64,000 nt of DNA from Dasania marina DSM 21967 (lineage in GTDB: Bacteria > Pseudomonadota > Gammaproteobacteria > Pseudomonadales > Dasaniaceae), in NCBI RefSeq assembly GCF_000373485.1, contig NZ_KB891591.1:25794-89793 (forward strand). The letters run 5' to 3'. The first letter of the stretch is position 1. Every line of letters begins with the position of its first letter. The notes under the pieces were generated by a model. That model ran no database searches. It had not been told where the DNA came from and saw nothing but the letters and a program-made list of their open reading frames with translations. This document shows positions 26,371-35,761 of this stretch, one piece after another. The position numbers and the translations under genes are program-made.

Positions 26371-27393
26371 ATGACAGCTTTGCGATTTAAAGAACTACAG
26401 TTACAGGGTGATGCGGCAGCGAGAGGCTACCAGCACGGTAGCGCGTTAAAGGCCGAGATAGCGCAGGCGCTGGCTTATTATAAGGCGCTATTTAATTTGC
26501 CCAGCTCAGCCTTACTGGCGCAGGTTAGGCATTATCGCCAGGCGATTATGGATTTTAAGCCTGCCTATATGGATGAGATAGCCGCCATTGCCCTAGGTGC
26601 AGAGCAGAGTGTCGATGACATAGTGATGCTCAATGCGCGCTCGGAAATACTGAATAACCTCTCCGTTGCGGAATGCACGACGGTATATAACCAAGCTACT
26701 GGTCTGCTAGCGCAAAACTGGGATTGGTCTAAAACCTTAGAGCCACTGGTTGTGGTTTTGCACATAGAACAAGAGCAAGGCCCGCGCATCACCACCCTGA
26801 CGGAGCCAGGCATATTGGCCAAGGTAGGTATGAATAGTGCGGGGCTGGCGGTTTCCCTCAATATCTTAAAAAGCTCGGCACGCTTACAGGGCTTACCGGT
26901 ACATATTTTTCTCAGGGCGGTGTTGGAGTGCACATCGTTAGACCAAGTGAGGGCCTTGTTAGCCACCGTGGCGGTAGGTAAGGCCAGCCATGTCTTAGTG
27001 GCCGATGGCCACGGTGATTTTTTGAGTATAGAGTTTGCCGGCGATAAACATTATTTGCTCAATAGTGATCATCACGGCCTGTTAATACACACTAATCATT
27101 ATCTGGCCGAGGCAGCGCTTAATGAACAGGCCGCTTTCCCCAGTACCTACGAGCGCTATCAACGCGCCCATGAAATATTATCCTACGACCGTTCCGATAA
27201 GGGCGTGCAATCCGTCTTGTTAGATCAAAGCCAAGGCTTGAACTCTATTTGCCGGGCTTATAGCCCTTCGGCTTTGGCCAATTTTGGCGAGGTGGGCACG
27301 GTGTTTTCGGTGCTAATGAAACCTGCTAAAAAAACCATTAGCATAAGGCCGGGCTGCAAAACCGATACGCCTTTTTATCAATTACAGCTTTAG
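26371..27393 (+). CDS. C45 family Ntn-hydrolase (acyl-CoA:6-APA acyltransferase-like)
   Basis: The 340-residue protein resembles the C45 peptidase/penicillin acyltransferase family. The N-terminal stretch RGYQHGSALKAEI and the region ending AECTTVYNQATG are characteristic, with Cys102 as the candidate N-terminal nucleophile released by self-cleavage. LLAQNWDW and GMNSAGLAVSLNIL follow as in the family. These enzymes cleave or transfer acyl groups on amide bonds of small peptides or N-acyl compounds. No signal peptide is seen, so it acts in the cytoplasm. It lies between a TonB receptor and an MFS transporter, beside an amidase, which suggests hydrolysis of an imported N-acyl or peptide-like substrate. 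In many homologues the nucleophile follows Gly rather than Glu. Confidence 0.83.
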   Translation: MTALRFKELQLQGDAAARGYQHGSALKAEIAQALAYYKALFNLPSSALLAQVRHYRQAIMDFKPAYMDEIAAIALGAEQSVDDIVMLNARSEILNNLSVAECTTVYNQATGLLAQNWDWSKTLEPLVVVLHIEQEQGPRITTLTEPGILAKVGMNSAGLAVSLNILKSSARLQGLPVHIFLRAVLECTSLDQVRALLATVAVGKASHVLVADGHGDFLSIEFAGDKHYLLNSDHHGLLIHTNHYLAEAALNEQAAFPSTYERYQRAHEILSYDRSDKGVQSVLLDQSQGLNSICRAYSPSALANFGEVGTVFSVLMKPAKKTISIRPGCKTDTPFYQLQL

Positions 27394-27396
27394 CGC

Positions 27397-27431
27397 ATGT
27401 GGCCTTATAGTCAGCCGCCAACTGGTACTAT
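27397..27431 (+). promoter_or_regulatory. Candidate MocR operator upstream of the MFS gene
   Basis: AACTGGTACTAT at 27420-27431 is preceded, exactly 23 bp upstream, by the weaker copy ATGTGGCCTTAT at 27397-27408. The pair lies about 90 bp before the MFS start codon. The first unit differs at three positions from AACTGGCCCTAT, so this site is less certain than the others. Confidence 0.55.
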
Positions 27432-27521
27432 GTTTTAGCTAGTCGCTTGTTATGGTGTAGGCCTATGCTACTAGTAGCTGAGTAGTCCTTTTAGATAATA
27501 ACAAACAATAAAAGAGTCACT

Positions 27522-28721
27522 ATGAGTCATTCTGCCGTGCAAACGAGTAAAGTCCCGTTGTTAAAGCGCCTACCTATAGCCTCGGCCAATGGCGAAATAG
27601 CGCGGGTATTATTATCGTTTTTGGCAACGGCGGGGCTGTTTTATGTCAACATCATGCCGGCCTTAATCGATGGTTTAATTGATGGCTTGGGCTTTAGCAA
27701 TAGAGATGCGGGATTTGTCGGCTCTGCCAATGTCTATGGCGCGGCTGTGGGTGCGTTAACGGCAGTGTTTATTGTTAAACGTATCAATTGGAAAAAAACG
27801 GCGCTATTACTGCTGCTGGGTTTGTTAGTAACGGATTTGTTTTCTATCTATTTGACTACGGTTAATAGCTTGGTGCTTACCCGTTTTTTTCATGGCTGCA
27901 TCGGTGGCATGTTAGTGGGCATTGCCTTTGCGGTGATTGCGCGCACTAGTCAGGCCGATCGTACCTTTGGTTATTTGCTAACCGTGCAGTTTGGTTTGGG
28001 CGGGGCAGGCTTAATGTTTCTACCTCCCTTGGTGCCTGAGTACGGCACGGCCGCTTTGTTTATTGCCTTAATGGCCTTTAGTGCTGTAACGCTGTGTATG
28101 CTGCCTTTTTTAGCGGACTATAAAATTATAGAACCGTTGCCAGCAGATAAGGCGATAGCCGTAAAAAAAATTAATTACCCCTTACTCGCTTTAGCGTTGT
28201 TGGCGACCTTCTTATTTCAGGCGGCCAATATGGGCGTGTATGCCTACGTCATCGGTTTGGGTAAGGCCGCTGGCCAAGATATGTCATTTATTAGTTCTAC
28301 TTTAGGCTTCGCCGCTTGGATAGCGATAGCCGGCTCGGTATTAGTGATAGTGATGTCTACCCGCTTTGGTCGCCTGTGGCCTATATTAATTGCCACGTTG
28401 CTAACCATAGTGGGTACTTGGTTGTTTCATTACAGTGATAGTAAAAGCTATTACTGGGTAGCCAATGTTGGCGTAGGTATTACCTGGGCGTTTGTGATTT
28501 CATACTTACTAGGCATGTGTGCAGAGTTTGACAGTAGCGGACAAATGGCGGCGCTGGGTGGCTTTGCCTCTAAAATGGGTTTGGCCTCAGGGCCGTTAAC
28601 TGCGGCATTAATTGTTGGTGACAATAATTATGGTCTGTTGGTTAACGTGGCGCTGGTTGCTTTGTTGCTGTGCATGGCTGCGGTAATCTTGCCGACCTTG
28701 GCCTTGGATAAAGCCAAGTGA
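27522..28721 (+). CDS. MFS transporter
   Basis: The 399-residue protein has twelve hydrophobic segments in two halves, and the shape of a small-solute major facilitator. It begins with a soluble 30-residue start and then LLSFLATAGLFYVNIMPALI. The loop between helices 2 and 3 is VKRINWKK, a weak match to the family's basic loop. It has no obvious drug-efflux signature and the substrate cannot be told. A GAGTCAC-poor leader precedes the ATG, and paired MocR-type repeats lie upstream. In context it probably moves the island's substrate or its breakdown product across the inner membrane. It is convergent with the fecR-like gene with only two bases between stops. Confidence 0.85.
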   Translation: MSHSAVQTSKVPLLKRLPIASANGEIARVLLSFLATAGLFYVNIMPALIDGLIDGLGFSNRDAGFVGSANVYGAAVGALTAVFIVKRINWKKTALLLLLGLLVTDLFSIYLTTVNSLVLTRFFHGCIGGMLVGIAFAVIARTSQADRTFGYLLTVQFGLGGAGLMFLPPLVPEYGTAALFIALMAFSAVTLCMLPFLADYKIIEPLPADKAIAVKKINYPLLALALLATFLFQAANMGVYAYVIGLGKAAGQDMSFISSTLGFAAWIAIAGSVLVIVMSTRFGRLWPILIATLLTIVGTWLFHYSDSKSYYWVANVGVGITWAFVISYLLGMCAEFDSSGQMAALGGFASKMGLASGPLTAALIVGDNNYGLLVNVALVALLLCMAAVILPTLALDKAK

Positions 28722-28723
28722 TG

Positions 28724-29734
28724 TTAGTTTTTAGGAATTAATAGTATGTGTTGCTCTCTATTAATGTGAGCAATATCAAAAGATTGCTCCAGTATAAAAA
28801 GCAGTGATCCCGCATCATTGATACGAAACACACCGCTGACCAGTATGTCGTTTAACTGGGCGCTGCCTATCACTATGGGCTTGGCGGAATATTTATTATA
28901 TTCCTCAATGACATGGCTTAGGGCGTCCTCTTCAAACAGAATTTTTCCCTCGGTAATGGCCAGAATCTTGTCTAAGTTAGCTGCATGTATTTCAGAGTTG
29001 GCGCCGTTAGCCCAGTAAATAAGTTCGTCACCTTTATTTAATAGGGGGAGATCGTCCACTTGAGTAAGCTTTTTAGTGGGCTCAATTTGTATAGTACCCT
29101 CTAATACCGAAACCGTAGCTTGTTCGTTGCGAAAGGCAATATTAAAACTAGTGCCCACAGCGCGAGTAAGGCGGTTGCCGGTGGTCACTTCAAAAGGCCG
29201 GGTTTTATTATGGGCGACTTTAAACAGGGCCTCGCCTTGTTTTAACGCTATGCTGCGACGGCTGTTGCTATAGTCAACGCTGATTAGGGTGTTGCTGTTG
29301 AGCAATACCGTTGAGCCATCCTCTAGGGTGATGCTGCGCTGCTCACCCATACGAGTCTGGTAATGCTCAGCCGAAAAAACAGTGAACAACAGGCTGATAG
29401 CAACGGCCATCATCGCTACACTTGCGGCTTTAGCCCAGTGGCTAAGATACCAAGCTTGGCCAGTTTTTGCTTGCTCGTTGTCTAAGGGATACTGCGCCAG
29501 TAACTGATCAAGTTCCGGGGCGCCTTTGAGTTCGCCCAATAACTCCCAAACCTGTTCACAGCCTTCTAGCTTTTGCTCATGGTCGGGATCGGCCGCTAAC
29601 CACGCGCAAAACTGCTCGCTATCCTGAGGGTTGAGCGAGTCGGCTTGCAGTTTAGCAAACCATTTTGCATCCTCTGAGATGTTGGCGTTATCGGGCTTGT
29701 TGTGCGGCGTTTTATTCATGGATTTATCTTTCAT
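28724..29734 (-). CDS. FecR-type anti-sigma factor
   Basis: The 336-residue protein has a cytoplasmic N-terminal FecR domain (about 20-75; DSEQFCAWLAADPDHEQKLE), one membrane helix (about 108-128) and a periplasmic FecR domain. The latter carries the RSITLEDGSTVLLNSNTLISV and AVGTSFNIAF motifs, shown partly. A C-terminal segment (ILFEEDALSHVIEEYNKYSA) resembles the receptor signalling-domain fold. It should hold the ECF sigma factor encoded just upstream until the partner TonB receptor signals ligand binding. Its start overlaps the sigma gene stop by four bases. The STN-bearing receptor at 30558 is divergent from the sigma gene and is the obvious partner. Confidence 0.92.
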   Translation of the reverse strand: MKDKSMNKTPHNKPDNANISEDAKWFAKLQADSLNPQDSEQFCAWLAADPDHEQKLEGCEQVWELLGELKGAPELDQLLAQYPLDNEQAKTGQAWYLSHWAKAASVAMMAVAISLLFTVFSAEHYQTRMGEQRSITLEDGSTVLLNSNTLISVDYSNSRRSIALKQGEALFKVAHNKTRPFEVTTGNRLTRAVGTSFNIAFRNEQATVSVLEGTIQIEPTKKLTQVDDLPLLNKGDELIYWANGANSEIHAANLDKILAITEGKILFEEDALSHVIEEYNKYSAKPIVIGSAQLNDILVSGVFRINDAGSLLFILEQSFDIAHINREQHILLIPKN

Positions 29735-30327
29735 AGTAGCCCCTGTAGTTTTTCACGGCAGAGGGTCATGGCTATACTCATTTGTCGTTCAACGGTGCGG
29801 GTGGTGATATTCAGTTTGTCGGCAATTTCAGGATAACTCATATCGTGAAAGCGATGCAGTATAAAAATGTGCCTGCCCCGTGGGCTGAGCTGGTTTAAAA
29901 TAATTTTCAATTGCGTCATCACTTGCTGCGACTGTACCTGGCGATCGGGGCTGGGGTTGTTGGATACTAGCTCCTCATCGTCTATGGATACATGTTGCTG
30001 TAGTTGCTGGCGGGCATCTTTTCGGGTTTTATCAATAACTAAGTTGGTCGCTATTTTAAACAGATAGGCCTTGGCGCTGCTCTCTTGCTGCTCTAGGTTT
30101 TCTCTTTGCAGCACCCGTATATAGGTTTCTTGCATTAATTCTTGGGCATCATCTTTGTTACGTAACAGGCGATAAATATGCCTGTGTAGCGAATCCTTAT
30201 AGGACTGAAACAGCCGCTCAACATACTGCCGCTGCCCTGCACGCATGGCGTCAGAGCGAGTGTTGGCTATTGTCGCTGGCTGCGTATCGCTACGGTCGCT
30301 AACCAGCCTGATATGCGTTTTAGGCAT
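29731..30327 (-). CDS. FecI-type ECF RNA polymerase sigma factor
   Basis: The 198-residue protein has sigma region 2 (about 35-100; LHRHIYRLLRNKDDAQELMQ, YIRVLQ, AYLFKIATNLVIDKTRK) and region 4 (about 140-192; LSPRGRHIFILHRF, YPEIADKLNITTRTVERQMS). It belongs to the FecI-like iron/nutrient group. It is co-transcribed and overlaps by four bases with the FecR-like anti-sigma gene, and should switch on the divergent STN-type TonB receptor. A separate 30-residue N-terminal extension (QPATIANTRSDAMRAGQRQ) precedes region 2. The 230-bp gap to the receptor holds no gene and must contain the target promoter. Confidence 0.93.
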   Translation of the reverse strand: MPKTHIRLVSDRSDTQPATIANTRSDAMRAGQRQYVERLFQSYKDSLHRHIYRLLRNKDDAQELMQETYIRVLQRENLEQQESSAKAYLFKIATNLVIDKTRKDARQQLQQHVSIDDEELVSNNPSPDRQVQSQQVMTQLKIILNQLSPRGRHIFILHRFHDMSYPEIADKLNITTRTVERQMSIAMTLCREKLQGLL

Positions 30328-30557
30328 AAAACCTCTAAGCCTAAGCGTGATAGCTAAGGCGTTTGTGGCGTGTCGGCGCCAATGGCGAGTGTATCTATAG
30401 GGGCAAAAAATATTGTAGACTCTTACTAACTATACGCTTTAGGATCGCTTACCCCGACATTATTTATCAAAATAATTTACTGCGGGGAATATGGATATTT
30501 AGCCATTATGTTAGTCGGCAGCTGATAAGCTAGCCCTATAAAAATAAGAATGTAGCA

Positions 30558-33143
30558 ATGCCATTATTCACCCGTATTTTTCGTACCAAGGCCCAAGCCA
30601 TGTTGCCCACGGCACTGCTATGGGCACTGCTGGCTGCCACTGCGGCACAGGCTGGTAATGAAGGCAGGGTTACTTTTCATATCAGCCAGCAGCCGTTGGC
30701 GGCGGCGTTACAGCAATATGCCAAGCAAGCCGATATGCAACTGCTGTTCCCTTCAAGGCTGGTGGCCGGCATAACAAGCAGGGCGTTATTTGGCGAGCAC
30801 AGCCGGCAGCAGGGCTTAGTACTGCTGTTAGAGTGCCAAGGTCTGGAAGCTGTGTTTGGGCCTTTGGCGGCAGTGGCCATTAAATCTTCAGAGACTAACC
30901 TAGGTTGTGCTGCTGATACTAATGCCTTAACGGCAGCCGATAGCCGTGGCCAGCCAGCGCTAGACAGCCTAGAAGAAATTTATGTAACCGCGCAAAAGCG
31001 TTTTCAAAGTGCGCAAAACGTGAGCATGGCCATTACCGTGTTTCAGGCCGCTGATGTTAAAAACCTAGGCCTGCAAAAAGCGGGTGATATCGCACCGCAG
31101 TCATCGGGTGTAACCATTAAAAACGTATTGAATAAAACCTTTCCCGTTTACACCGTGCGAGGGGTGGGCAGCACCGCGTTCACCTCCAATGGCTCTGCGC
31201 CTATAGGGGTGTATATGGATGAGCTATTTATGCCCTCCATCTCCATGTTAAATTTTTCGCTGTTTGATATAGAGCGGGTGGAAGTATTAAAAGGGCCGCA
31301 GGGCACTTTATTCGGCCGCAATACCACCGGTGGCGCGGTGCGTTATATCAGCCAACGGCCGCAGCAAGAATTTAACGGCTCGGCGTCGCTGCTGTTGGCT
31401 GACCACGATGTGAGGGTATTAGACGCCGCAGTGGGCGGTGGCCTGAGTGATAATTTGTCGGCGCGGCTGGCAGTTAAATCGGAGTATCAGGGTGAAGGCT
31501 ATGTGACTAATAAAATTCAAGGCAGTAGCCAAGATGTAGGCCGCACCAACAGCACCGCTATGCGCTTGGGCTTGCGCTGGCAAGCGGACGATCTGGATAT
31601 TTATTGGAACTTACACGGCGGTAAAGAAGACTCGCAAAACGAACCCTGGGTAGGCATAGGTAAACGCAGTCCTGCTGTTTCGCAAACCGCGGCAGAGCTG
31701 CCCGGTGGCAAAAGTTTTAAACAACCTTGCGCAGACTTATCCAGTACTAAGCTCAGTTATTTTATCGATAACTGCGTCAATGTGTTGGGCTATCAAGACC
31801 CCTATAGCGATCCACGCGTAGGCGAATACAGTCAAGAGCCCATACTACAAGGCGAAAGTTTGGGCAGTGTGTTAGATATTGAAAAAGAGTTTGCATGGCT
31901 GCGCTTAACCGCTATTACCGCCGCGGAATATAGTGATAGCCAAGTAGAAGAAGATTTTGATGGTGGCCCTTTTCGCATAGGGGATTCATCCTATAGCAAC
32001 ACCGCTAATGTGCTCAGCCAAGAGCTGCGCATATCCTCTATCAACCCTGCATTCGGCAGCACCAATTGGTTGGCGGGTTTTATTTATTACCAAGATGATA
32101 TGCAGGTGCAGGATATATATGGTTATAGAGATAGAGTGAACCACGATGTGCTGGTGGAGTTTGATCAAAAAACCACAAGCTGGGCGTTATTTTCTCACGC
32201 CGAAACCCAGATCAATTATCACTGGAGCGTGCTGGCGGGTTTGCGCTATAGCTATGATGAAAGCCGCTTTAATGGTGGCACCTCTATTATTAATAAAGAT
32301 GCTGATTACAGCGGTGACGAAACGTTTTTTAGCGAGCAGCCCTTATTAAATAAAGATCAGACCCACTCCCGTGAAGTCACCGGCAAGCTGGTTTTACAAT
32401 ATAGCCCGCAAGATCACTTACTGTTTTATGGCAGCGTTAATCGAGGCTATAAAGCCGGCGTTTGGAGTGGTTTTTGGTCTATACAGGAAGGCGAGCATAT
32501 CTCTACCGAGCCTGAACATATATTGGCCTATGAGTTGGGTGTTAAGTCGGCACTGGCGAATAATACCTTGCAACTTAATGCCGCGTTATATTATTACGAC
32601 TACACCGATATGCAATTATTTTTTGAATTTTCCGATGGCCGTTACACCTCATTTAATGCTGGCGAAGGTGAAATGAAAGGGGCTGAGCTTGAGTGGTGGT
32701 GGCGCGCCAGCGAGTACTTAGATATCAAAGGTGGCGTGGCGTATAACCGTTCAAAAATTAATGGCGAGGTAGGCACAAGCAAGTTTTCTGATACCGTGCC
32801 GCCCAATTCCCCAGAATATTCAGCGCATAGTTTAGTGCGCTATAGCCATCCTATCAGTGCGCAGCTCAATGGTTTTGTGCAGGCTGATGTGGCTTATCAG
32901 GATGGGGTGTATTTTTCACTGGATAATCAACGGGCAGTGAGTGAAGACGCGTATATGCTCAGTAATGTCAGCATGGGTATAGCGGCGTTGGATGATAGCT
33001 GGGATGCTGCCATCTGGGTAAAAAATATTAGCGACAAGCAATACTATAGCGAGATATTAAGCTCTAATAGTGCAGGCACCGTATCTGCGCAGCTGGGCCA
33101 AGCTAGAACCTTTGGTGTAAGCCTAAGTTACCGCTGGCATTAG
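30558..33143 (+). CDS. TonB-dependent receptor with STN signalling domain (transducer)
   Basis: The 861-residue protein has a signal peptide (about 1-33), a secretin/TonB short N-terminal domain (about 37-105; VTFHISQQPLAAALQQYAKQ), a TonB-box-like EEIYVTAQKR, and a plug (about 150-265; IERVEVLKGPQGTLFGRNTT). The barrel ends in SLSYRWH. The last residue is His rather than the usual Phe, with Trp before it. The STN domain contacts a FecR protein, so with the divergent sigma and anti-sigma genes this forms a complete cell-surface signalling system. It is clearly paralogous to the next receptor at 33355 over the plug and barrel. Confidence 0.93.
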   Translation: MPLFTRIFRTKAQAMLPTALLWALLAATAAQAGNEGRVTFHISQQPLAAALQQYAKQADMQLLFPSRLVAGITSRALFGEHSRQQGLVLLLECQGLEAVFGPLAAVAIKSSETNLGCAADTNALTAADSRGQPALDSLEEIYVTAQKRFQSAQNVSMAITVFQAADVKNLGLQKAGDIAPQSSGVTIKNVLNKTFPVYTVRGVGSTAFTSNGSAPIGVYMDELFMPSISMLNFSLFDIERVEVLKGPQGTLFGRNTTGGAVRYISQRPQQEFNGSASLLLADHDVRVLDAAVGGGLSDNLSARLAVKSEYQGEGYVTNKIQGSSQDVGRTNSTAMRLGLRWQADDLDIYWNLHGGKEDSQNEPWVGIGKRSPAVSQTAAELPGGKSFKQPCADLSSTKLSYFIDNCVNVLGYQDPYSDPRVGEYSQEPILQGESLGSVLDIEKEFAWLRLTAITAAEYSDSQVEEDFDGGPFRIGDSSYSNTANVLSQELRISSINPAFGSTNWLAGFIYYQDDMQVQDIYGYRDRVNHDVLVEFDQKTTSWALFSHAETQINYHWSVLAGLRYSYDESRFNGGTSIINKDADYSGDETFFSEQPLLNKDQTHSREVTGKLVLQYSPQDHLLFYGSVNRGYKAGVWSGFWSIQEGEHISTEPEHILAYELGVKSALANNTLQLNAALYYYDYTDMQLFFEFSDGRYTSFNAGEGEMKGAELEWWWRASEYLDIKGGVAYNRSKINGEVGTSKFSDTVPPNSPEYSAHSLVRYSHPISAQLNGFVQADVAYQDGVYFSLDNQRAVSEDAYMLSNVSMGIAALDDSWDAAIWVKNISDKQYYSEILSSNSAGTVSAQLGQARTFGVSLSYRWH

Positions 33144-33354
33144 CTTTTTCCTCTCTTTATTCCCCCTCCTTTATATCTGCGCCTGTTACTTTTGTTGATG
33201 GCGGATATTTTATCGCAATAAAATTACAATAAAAATGTCGGGCTCTTGCGATTGCTGTCGTATCAGTAGTAAGGGTGGCAAGGCAGTGTCTAGGTAAGCT
33301 GCTTTATGGCCAAAGGTTAATTTACTTACTAATACAATAGGTGGGGAGCTTGGC

Positions 33355-35649
33355 ATGACATTCGTCGCTAATGCACAACAATATAAAAAACTATCAACTG
33401 TTAAAACCTTATTAATGGGTGGTGCCGTCAGCATGCTGGCAGCCTCAGTACAGGCCGCAGGCTTGGAAGAGGTGATGGTTACCGCGCAGAAAAAATCACA
33501 AAGCGCGCAAGATGTAGGTATAGCCATTACCGCCTTTGGTGGTGAAGCTATGAAAAGCATGGGTATGACCCAACCTATAGATATGGCGCCGCAAACACCC
33601 GGCCTTACCATTAAAAATGTATTAAACAAGGCCGCGCCCATTTTTACCGTGCGCGGTGTTGGTAATACCGCATTTACCTCTAATAGCGTGGCGCCGGTAG
33701 GTGTTTATGTTGATGAATTGTTTTTGCCTTCCAGCTCTATGCTGACTTTTTCTTTGTTCGATATGGAGCGGGTAGAAGTGTTAAAAGGCCCGCAGGGCAC
33801 CTTGTTTGGCCGTAACACCACGGCCGGTGCAGTGGCGTTTATTAGTGAAAAACCTCGTCAAGAATTTAGCGCCAATGTCAGCACCACACTGGGTGACTAT
33901 GGTTTGCGTAATGTTGAAGGCGCGATAGGTGGTGGCCTTACCGAGACCTTGTCGGGCCGCCTAGCGGTTAAATGGGATTATCAAGACGAAGGTTTTTTTA
34001 CCAATAAAATAAATGGTCGCAACGATGATATAGGCAGCACCGATACTCTGGCCTTGCGTGGCGCTTTACGTTGGGAATTTGACAATACCGATATCAACTG
34101 GAATGTGCATGGTGGCCGTGATCGTTCCGAGAATGAACCTTGGGTGGCCATAGGCCGTCGCGATCCCAACACCGTTACCGGTAATAAACCTGAGCTGCCC
34201 GGCCCCAATGGTGGCGACGTATTTACCAATAGTTGTGCCGACCCTGCTACCACTAATATCAAATACTTTATTAAAAACTGCTCTAACAACTTGGGTTATC
34301 GCGACCCCTATGAAGATTTAAGAGTGGGCGAATTTAGCCAAGTACCCAGCTTAGAAAGTGACAGCTTAGGCACCTTGTTAAATATCACCGTTGATATGGG
34401 TGCCAGCACGCTGACCTCTATCAGTGCCTATGAAACCAAAGATAGTTATATAGAAGAAGATTTTGACGGCGGCCCTTTCCGCGTAGGTGATACTTCTTAT
34501 GCTAATGATATCAGCGTGTTTAGTCAGGAAGTACGATTAAGTAGCAACGAGCCGGCCTTTGATAAAATGGACTGGATAGTGGGCGGCATGGTCTATCAAG
34601 ACTCTATGGATGTAGCGGATACCTACGGTTACACCGATAGAGTTAACCACGATGTGCTGGTGGAGTTTACCCAAGATACTACCAGTTGGGCCTTGTTTGC
34701 TCACACCGAAACTCAGCTTGACGAAGAGTGGAATTTTATTGCGGCCTTGCGTTATACCGAAGATAAAATCGCCTTTGACGGCGGCACCTATATGGTTAAT
34801 CGCGAGCCAGATTTTACCGGCGATGCCACCTTTTTTAGCAGTGCCCCCATATTAGAAGATGATGAAATTGAAACCACTGAAGTTACCGGTAAGCTGGGCC
34901 TTGAATACGCGCCCAACGATGACTTGTTGATATATGCCAGCTATAGCCGCGGTTATAAGGCCGGTGTGTGGAATGGTTTTTGGGCCACGGTTGCCGGTGA
35001 TCACGTCGCTACTGACCCTGAATATATCGATGCCTATGAGTTAGGTTTTAAATCTACTTTATTGGATAACAGTTTGCAGTTTAACGGTTCGGTTTATTTA
35101 TATGACTACACCGATATGCAATTATTTGCCGACTTACCCGATGGACGCTTTGCGATTTTTAATGCTGGTTCAGCGGATATCATGGGTGCCGAGGCCGATG
35201 TCTGGTGGCGTCCTCTAGACGGTTTGGATATTAAAGCCGGCGTTGCCTATAACGATGCCAAGGTATCGGCAAAGGTGGGGCTGTTAGATTTTGACGATGC
35301 CACGCCGCCGAATACACCTGAATTAACTTACAACGCCTTGGTACGTTATGAGTGGAACGTGAGCGATAGTTTGCTGGCCAGCGTGCAAACAGACTTTGCT
35401 TATCAGGATGGGGTGTTTTTCTCATTGGATAATCTCAAGGCCACCAGCCAAGAGGATTATACCTTAGTGAACTTACGTGCAGGTGTGGCATCGGCTGATG
35501 ATGTTTGGTCGGCCTATGTGTGGGTTAAAAACGCCACCGATAAAGATTATTTTACTGAAAATCTTAGCTCGGGTAGTGCCGGTGCTTTATCTGGTCAGGT
35601 TGGTCCTCCACGTACCGTAGGGATAACCTTAAGCTATAACTGGGAGTAG
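33355..35649 (+). CDS. TonB-dependent receptor (paralogue of the preceding one, no STN)
   Basis: The 764-residue protein has a signal peptide (cleavage near VQAAG, about 35), a TonB-box-like EEVMVTAQKK, and a plug with MERVEVLKGPQGTLFGRNTT. The barrel ends TLSYNWE. It matches the 30558 receptor closely (shared TIKNVLNK, FTVRGVG, LVEFDQ/LVEFTQ, YDYTDMQLF and the DGVFFSLDN segments) but lacks the STN signalling domain. It is therefore probably a transport-only copy with a related ligand. The 211-bp gap between the two holds a promoter region without a recognisable MocR-type repeat. The terminal residue is Glu instead of Phe. A terminator follows at 35674. Confidence 0.92.
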   Translation: MTFVANAQQYKKLSTVKTLLMGGAVSMLAASVQAAGLEEVMVTAQKKSQSAQDVGIAITAFGGEAMKSMGMTQPIDMAPQTPGLTIKNVLNKAAPIFTVRGVGNTAFTSNSVAPVGVYVDELFLPSSSMLTFSLFDMERVEVLKGPQGTLFGRNTTAGAVAFISEKPRQEFSANVSTTLGDYGLRNVEGAIGGGLTETLSGRLAVKWDYQDEGFFTNKINGRNDDIGSTDTLALRGALRWEFDNTDINWNVHGGRDRSENEPWVAIGRRDPNTVTGNKPELPGPNGGDVFTNSCADPATTNIKYFIKNCSNNLGYRDPYEDLRVGEFSQVPSLESDSLGTLLNITVDMGASTLTSISAYETKDSYIEEDFDGGPFRVGDTSYANDISVFSQEVRLSSNEPAFDKMDWIVGGMVYQDSMDVADTYGYTDRVNHDVLVEFTQDTTSWALFAHTETQLDEEWNFIAALRYTEDKIAFDGGTYMVNREPDFTGDATFFSSAPILEDDEIETTEVTGKLGLEYAPNDDLLIYASYSRGYKAGVWNGFWATVAGDHVATDPEYIDAYELGFKSTLLDNSLQFNGSVYLYDYTDMQLFADLPDGRFAIFNAGSADIMGAEADVWWRPLDGLDIKAGVAYNDAKVSAKVGLLDFDDATPPNTPELTYNALVRYEWNVSDSLLASVQTDFAYQDGVFFSLDNLKATSQEDYTLVNLRAGVASADDVWSAYVWVKNATDKDYFTENLSSGSAGALSGQVGPPRTVGITLSYNWE

Positions 35650-35673
35650 CGCTGACGATTGCACACCCTGTTT

Positions 35674-35703
35674 GGAGGTCTGTTGTTGCGGCCTCCTTTT
35701 TTT
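35674..35703 (+). terminator. Rho-independent terminator after the third TonB receptor
   Basis: GGAGGTC (35674-35680) pairs with GGCCTCC (35690-35696), with one G-T wobble, followed by seven T. It separates the receptor gene from the APC permease. Confidence 0.75.
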
Positions 35704-35761
35704 ATCTTCGAATATTATCGGTTAGTATGGCCGCGTAGCATGTAATCACAAGAGAGATGAT

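Noticed and set aside
33355..35649. Second copy of the 30558 receptor as an assembly duplication
   Set aside because: The copies differ throughout, one lacks the STN domain, and the flanking sequence differs, so it is a real paralogue.
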